Position numbers and translations under genes: made by a program. The notes under the pieces were generated by a model, which had not been told where the DNA came from, did not search any database, and saw only the letters and a program-made list of their open reading frames with translations. A stretch of DNA of 41,074 bases. Origin: Selenomonas sp. (lineage in GTDB: Bacteria; Bacillota; Negativicutes; Selenomonadales; Selenomonadaceae). Shown piece by piece: positions 39,305 through 41,074 of the stretch; the stretch's first letter is position 1; every line of letters begins with the position of its first letter. The stretch spans positions 1-41,074 of the forward strand of contig NZ_JALFCU010000028.1 of the NCBI RefSeq assembly GCF_022771645.1, given 5' to 3'.

Positions 39305-40735
39305 ATGAATGCTAAAGCAACATCCAAGAAAAATCAAGTCGTTTCGGCAGACATTTCCGCACAAGACGAGATCATCAAGAAAACTGAGGGGATCCGCAAG
39401 AACCTCCGCGCACATTCTTGGAAGGATCTCGAGACTCATGGAAAGTTTGCCAAGAATGACAAGATCAGTTTCATCAGCGACGATATGCTCGTCGTCGGCT
39501 GCGACATCGGCAGCGAAATGCACTATCTCCGCGCCATCGACACGCGCGGGCGCGAGCTCAGCCCCAAAGCCTTTTCCTTCCGCAACAATGCCGAAGGATT
39601 TGCTTCTGCGAAAGCCTGGCTTCTGGAACTCGCGGCCCGCCATGGAAAGACGCAGATCGTCGTCGGCCTAGAGCCGACCGGCCACTATTGGTTCTGCCTG
39701 GCCGCATGGCTGGTGTCTCAAGGCATCAGCGTCGTCCAGGTCAATCCCTACGCCGTCAAGCAGACGAAGGAGCTCGAAGACAACAGCCAGCGGAAGGATG
39801 ACCTCAAAGACCCGAAGCTCATCGCCAATCTGGTCAAGGATGGCAACTACGGTATGCCTTATCTTCCGGACGGCATCTATGCAGACATCCGCCGCTATGC
39901 GCTGTTCCGTGACCAGCTCATGGAAGACCGCACGCGTGCCGTGAACCGCCTCCATCGTGAGCTCGCCATCTGTTTCCCCGAATATAAGGACGCATTCGGG
40001 AAAGTGGATGGTGCGTTCACCATGGTGCTCTTGAAGGCCGTGCCGTTTCCGGCCGACCTGAAAGCCATCGGCGTCGAAGGCATCCGGAACCTCTGGCGTG
40101 AGGCGAAGTTGCGCGGGCGCGGTTACAGCCGTGCCGAAGAAATCATCCGGTATGCCGAGCAAAGCGTCGGTCTGCAGGATGGCGTCGACGCCTCGCGGGA
40201 AGCGGTCATCCACTTTGCCGAGCAGATTGCCATGTTGGACGAGAAGCTGGCGGAGATCGGAGGAAAGCTGCATGCCAAATGCATGGAGCTCCCCCATGCG
40301 GAAAACCTCATGGAGATCCTAGGCATCGGAGGAACCATCCTCTCGGGCATTCTCTCGGAAATGGGAGACATTTCCCGTTTCGACACGGCCAAGGAAATCC
40401 AGAAGATGAGCGGCATGGGCCTCGTCGCCTGCAGTTCCGGCAAACACCAAGGCGAAACCAAGATCAGCCATCGTGGAAGGAAGAGGCTGCGGTACTGGCT
40501 GTTCCAGGCGGCCAAATCCGTGACATCCCACACGACGGAATTCAAGGAAATCCACGCATATTACACGACGCGCGAAAACAATCCCTTGAAGAAGATGCAG
40601 TCGCTGGTCGTTATCGCCTGCAAGCTCCTGCGGATCCTCTTTGCCATCCTCAAGAACGGCACACGCTACGATCCGCAGAAGATGCTGCGAGACATTCGGA
40701 GGCAAGCCGGCATGGAAATGCCAGTTGCTGCGTAA
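39305..40735 (+). CDS. IS110-family transposase (DEDD recombinase)
   Basis: The 476-residue protein has the IS110 plan. An N-terminal RuvC-like DEDD domain has Asp67 (VVGCDIGSEMHYL), Glu123 (VVGLEPTGHYWF) and Asp166/Asp169 (SQRKDDLKDPKLIANL). A helical linker and the C-terminal Tnp domain follow. In that domain LMEILGIGGTILSGILSEMGDISRFDTAKEIQKMSGMGLVACSSGKHQGETKISHRGRKRLRYWLFQAA carries the putative catalytic Ser (about 377). About 60 extra N-terminal residues (MNAKATSKKNQ...) make it longer than the common 340-400. ATG 39305 has AGAGG eight bases upstream. The frame is intact and so is probably active. Codon use differs from the host genes. Confidence 0.9.
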   Translation: MNAKATSKKNQVVSADISAQDEIIKKTEGIRKNLRAHSWKDLETHGKFAKNDKISFISDDMLVVGCDIGSEMHYLRAIDTRGRELSPKAFSFRNNAEGFASAKAWLLELAARHGKTQIVVGLEPTGHYWFCLAAWLVSQGISVVQVNPYAVKQTKELEDNSQRKDDLKDPKLIANLVKDGNYGMPYLPDGIYADIRRYALFRDQLMEDRTRAVNRLHRELAICFPEYKDAFGKVDGAFTMVLLKAVPFPADLKAIGVEGIRNLWREAKLRGRGYSRAEEIIRYAEQSVGLQDGVDASREAVIHFAEQIAMLDEKLAEIGGKLHAKCMELPHAENLMEILGIGGTILSGILSEMGDISRFDTAKEIQKMSGMGLVACSSGKHQGETKISHRGRKRLRYWLFQAAKSVTSHTTEFKEIHAYYTTRENNPLKKMQSLVVIACKLLRILFAILKNGTRYDPQKMLRDIRRQAGMEMPVAA

Positions 40736-40763
40736 CCAGCCTCTAAAAACGTATCTCATAAAC

Positions 40764-41000
40764 GAAGTTCCAGGGCTCTGCCGAACTGCTCGAAAGCAAT
40801 CAAGCGGTTCGGCAGGGTCCTGGAAAGAACCCTGAAGCCGCCAATGGAATCTGCGATGTCGCGTCCACTGCTTGCAGTATGCGCAGAAGAAGCTGGTCGG
40901 CAGAGAGCCAGACAAACAAGAGCTGTAGCTGACAGCAGTTTACTCCGTGGGGCATGACCCCGTTTGAAAGCTTCGTCAGCACTCGGTGTATGAACAGGTG
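40764..41000 (+). ncRNA. Candidate IS110 bridge RNA in the 3' non-coding end
   Basis: The 339 bases after the stop contain no convincing gene but several stems. TTCCAGG (40768-40774) pairs with CCTGGAA (40819-40825), CTGCCGAAC (40778-40786) with GTTCGGCAG (40807-40815), and TGCT with AGCA around CGAA (40787-40798). A GCTGT/ACAGC hairpin lies at 40922-40936 and a GGGG/CCCC hairpin at 40949-40961. IS110 elements encode a structured bridge RNA in a non-coding end. The position after the gene would fit the IS1111-type layout. RNA ends and loops that bind target or donor cannot be assigned by eye. Confidence 0.4.
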
Positions 41001-41074
41001 GAACGAAGGAAGTTGGGACACGATCCCATTAGGCACGGAAGGTTCACCATCATAGTTGGCAGAGGGAATACAAG

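Larger units (their letters stand above)
39226..41074 (+). mobile_element. IS110-family insertion sequence, right end not closed within the window
   Basis: It holds one transposase gene, a 5' hairpin leader and a long non-coding 3' part that runs to the window edge. IS110 elements lack obvious terminal inverted repeats, so ends cannot be fixed by eye. I place the left end somewhere after the rlmD stop at 39225. A 15-base motif AAAAACGTAYCTCAT occurs on both sides of the gene (39229-39243 and 40745-40759). Exact boundaries need an empty-site comparison. Confidence 0.6.

Overview
The window looks like chromosomal DNA of an anaerobic, GC-rich low-GC-lineage relative, most probably a Negativicute (Selenomonas/Mitsuokella-like). 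This is an inference from Firmicutes-type gene order (ispE-gntR-glmU-prs, pth, phoH-ybeY-era-recO, gatCAB), strong ACG/GCG/CGC codon preference, and oxygen-sensitive chemistry (radical SAM and nitrogenase-like proteins). I saw no rRNA, tRNA or CRISPR array.

Layout. 1-3.6 kb is accessory: an Rpn-type nuclease gene that has lost its catalytic core in frame, a protein of three Cys4 zinc ribbons, a DUF4143-type AAA ATPase behind three 23-bp operator-like units, and a membrane protein that resembles half of a P1B metal ATPase without its catalytic motifs. 3.7-8.5 kb is a housekeeping run: ispE, a FadR-type GntR regulator, glmU, prs, and a Crp/Fnr regulator sitting right behind the prs terminator. 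8.6-11.5 kb has uppP, pth and an uncharacterised radical SAM protein. bioB (minus strand, with a BirA-like operator over its promoter) is divergent from a two-domain glycosyltransferase. That gene is followed closely by phoH-ybeY-era-DUF502-recO, all overlapping or nearly so.

18.5-26.5 kb, minus strand, is a complete Wadjet (Jet) plasmid/phage defence operon: a small membrane zinc-ribbon protein, then JetD, JetA, JetB and JetC, all overlapping or a few bases apart. The extra first gene is not a standard Jet component.

26.6-33.5 kb is the most interesting part: an operon behind a near-consensus promoter with a 23-bp palindrome at its start site. It encodes a duplicated YezD-like protein, a NifB-like radical SAM protein without the usual fused NifX domain, a NifH-like reductase, a stand-alone NifX-like protein, a cysteine-synthase-family enzyme, and NifD- and NifK-like subunits. 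All three P-cluster cysteines are kept in each subunit and the cofactor cysteine is kept in NifD, but the NifD cofactor histidine aligns with lysine. The NifB/H/D/K set and the sulfur-linked partners (YezD, CysK) suggest a methylthio-alkane-reductase-like or other sulfur-releasing nitrogenase relative rather than nitrogen fixation. No nifEN, nifV or other fixation genes are visible.

33.5-39.2 kb returns to core genes (gatCAB, gph, rlmD), with an inverted pair of REP-like elements between gph and rlmD. The window ends in an IS110-family element whose long downstream non-coding end folds into strong hairpins and is a candidate bridge RNA.
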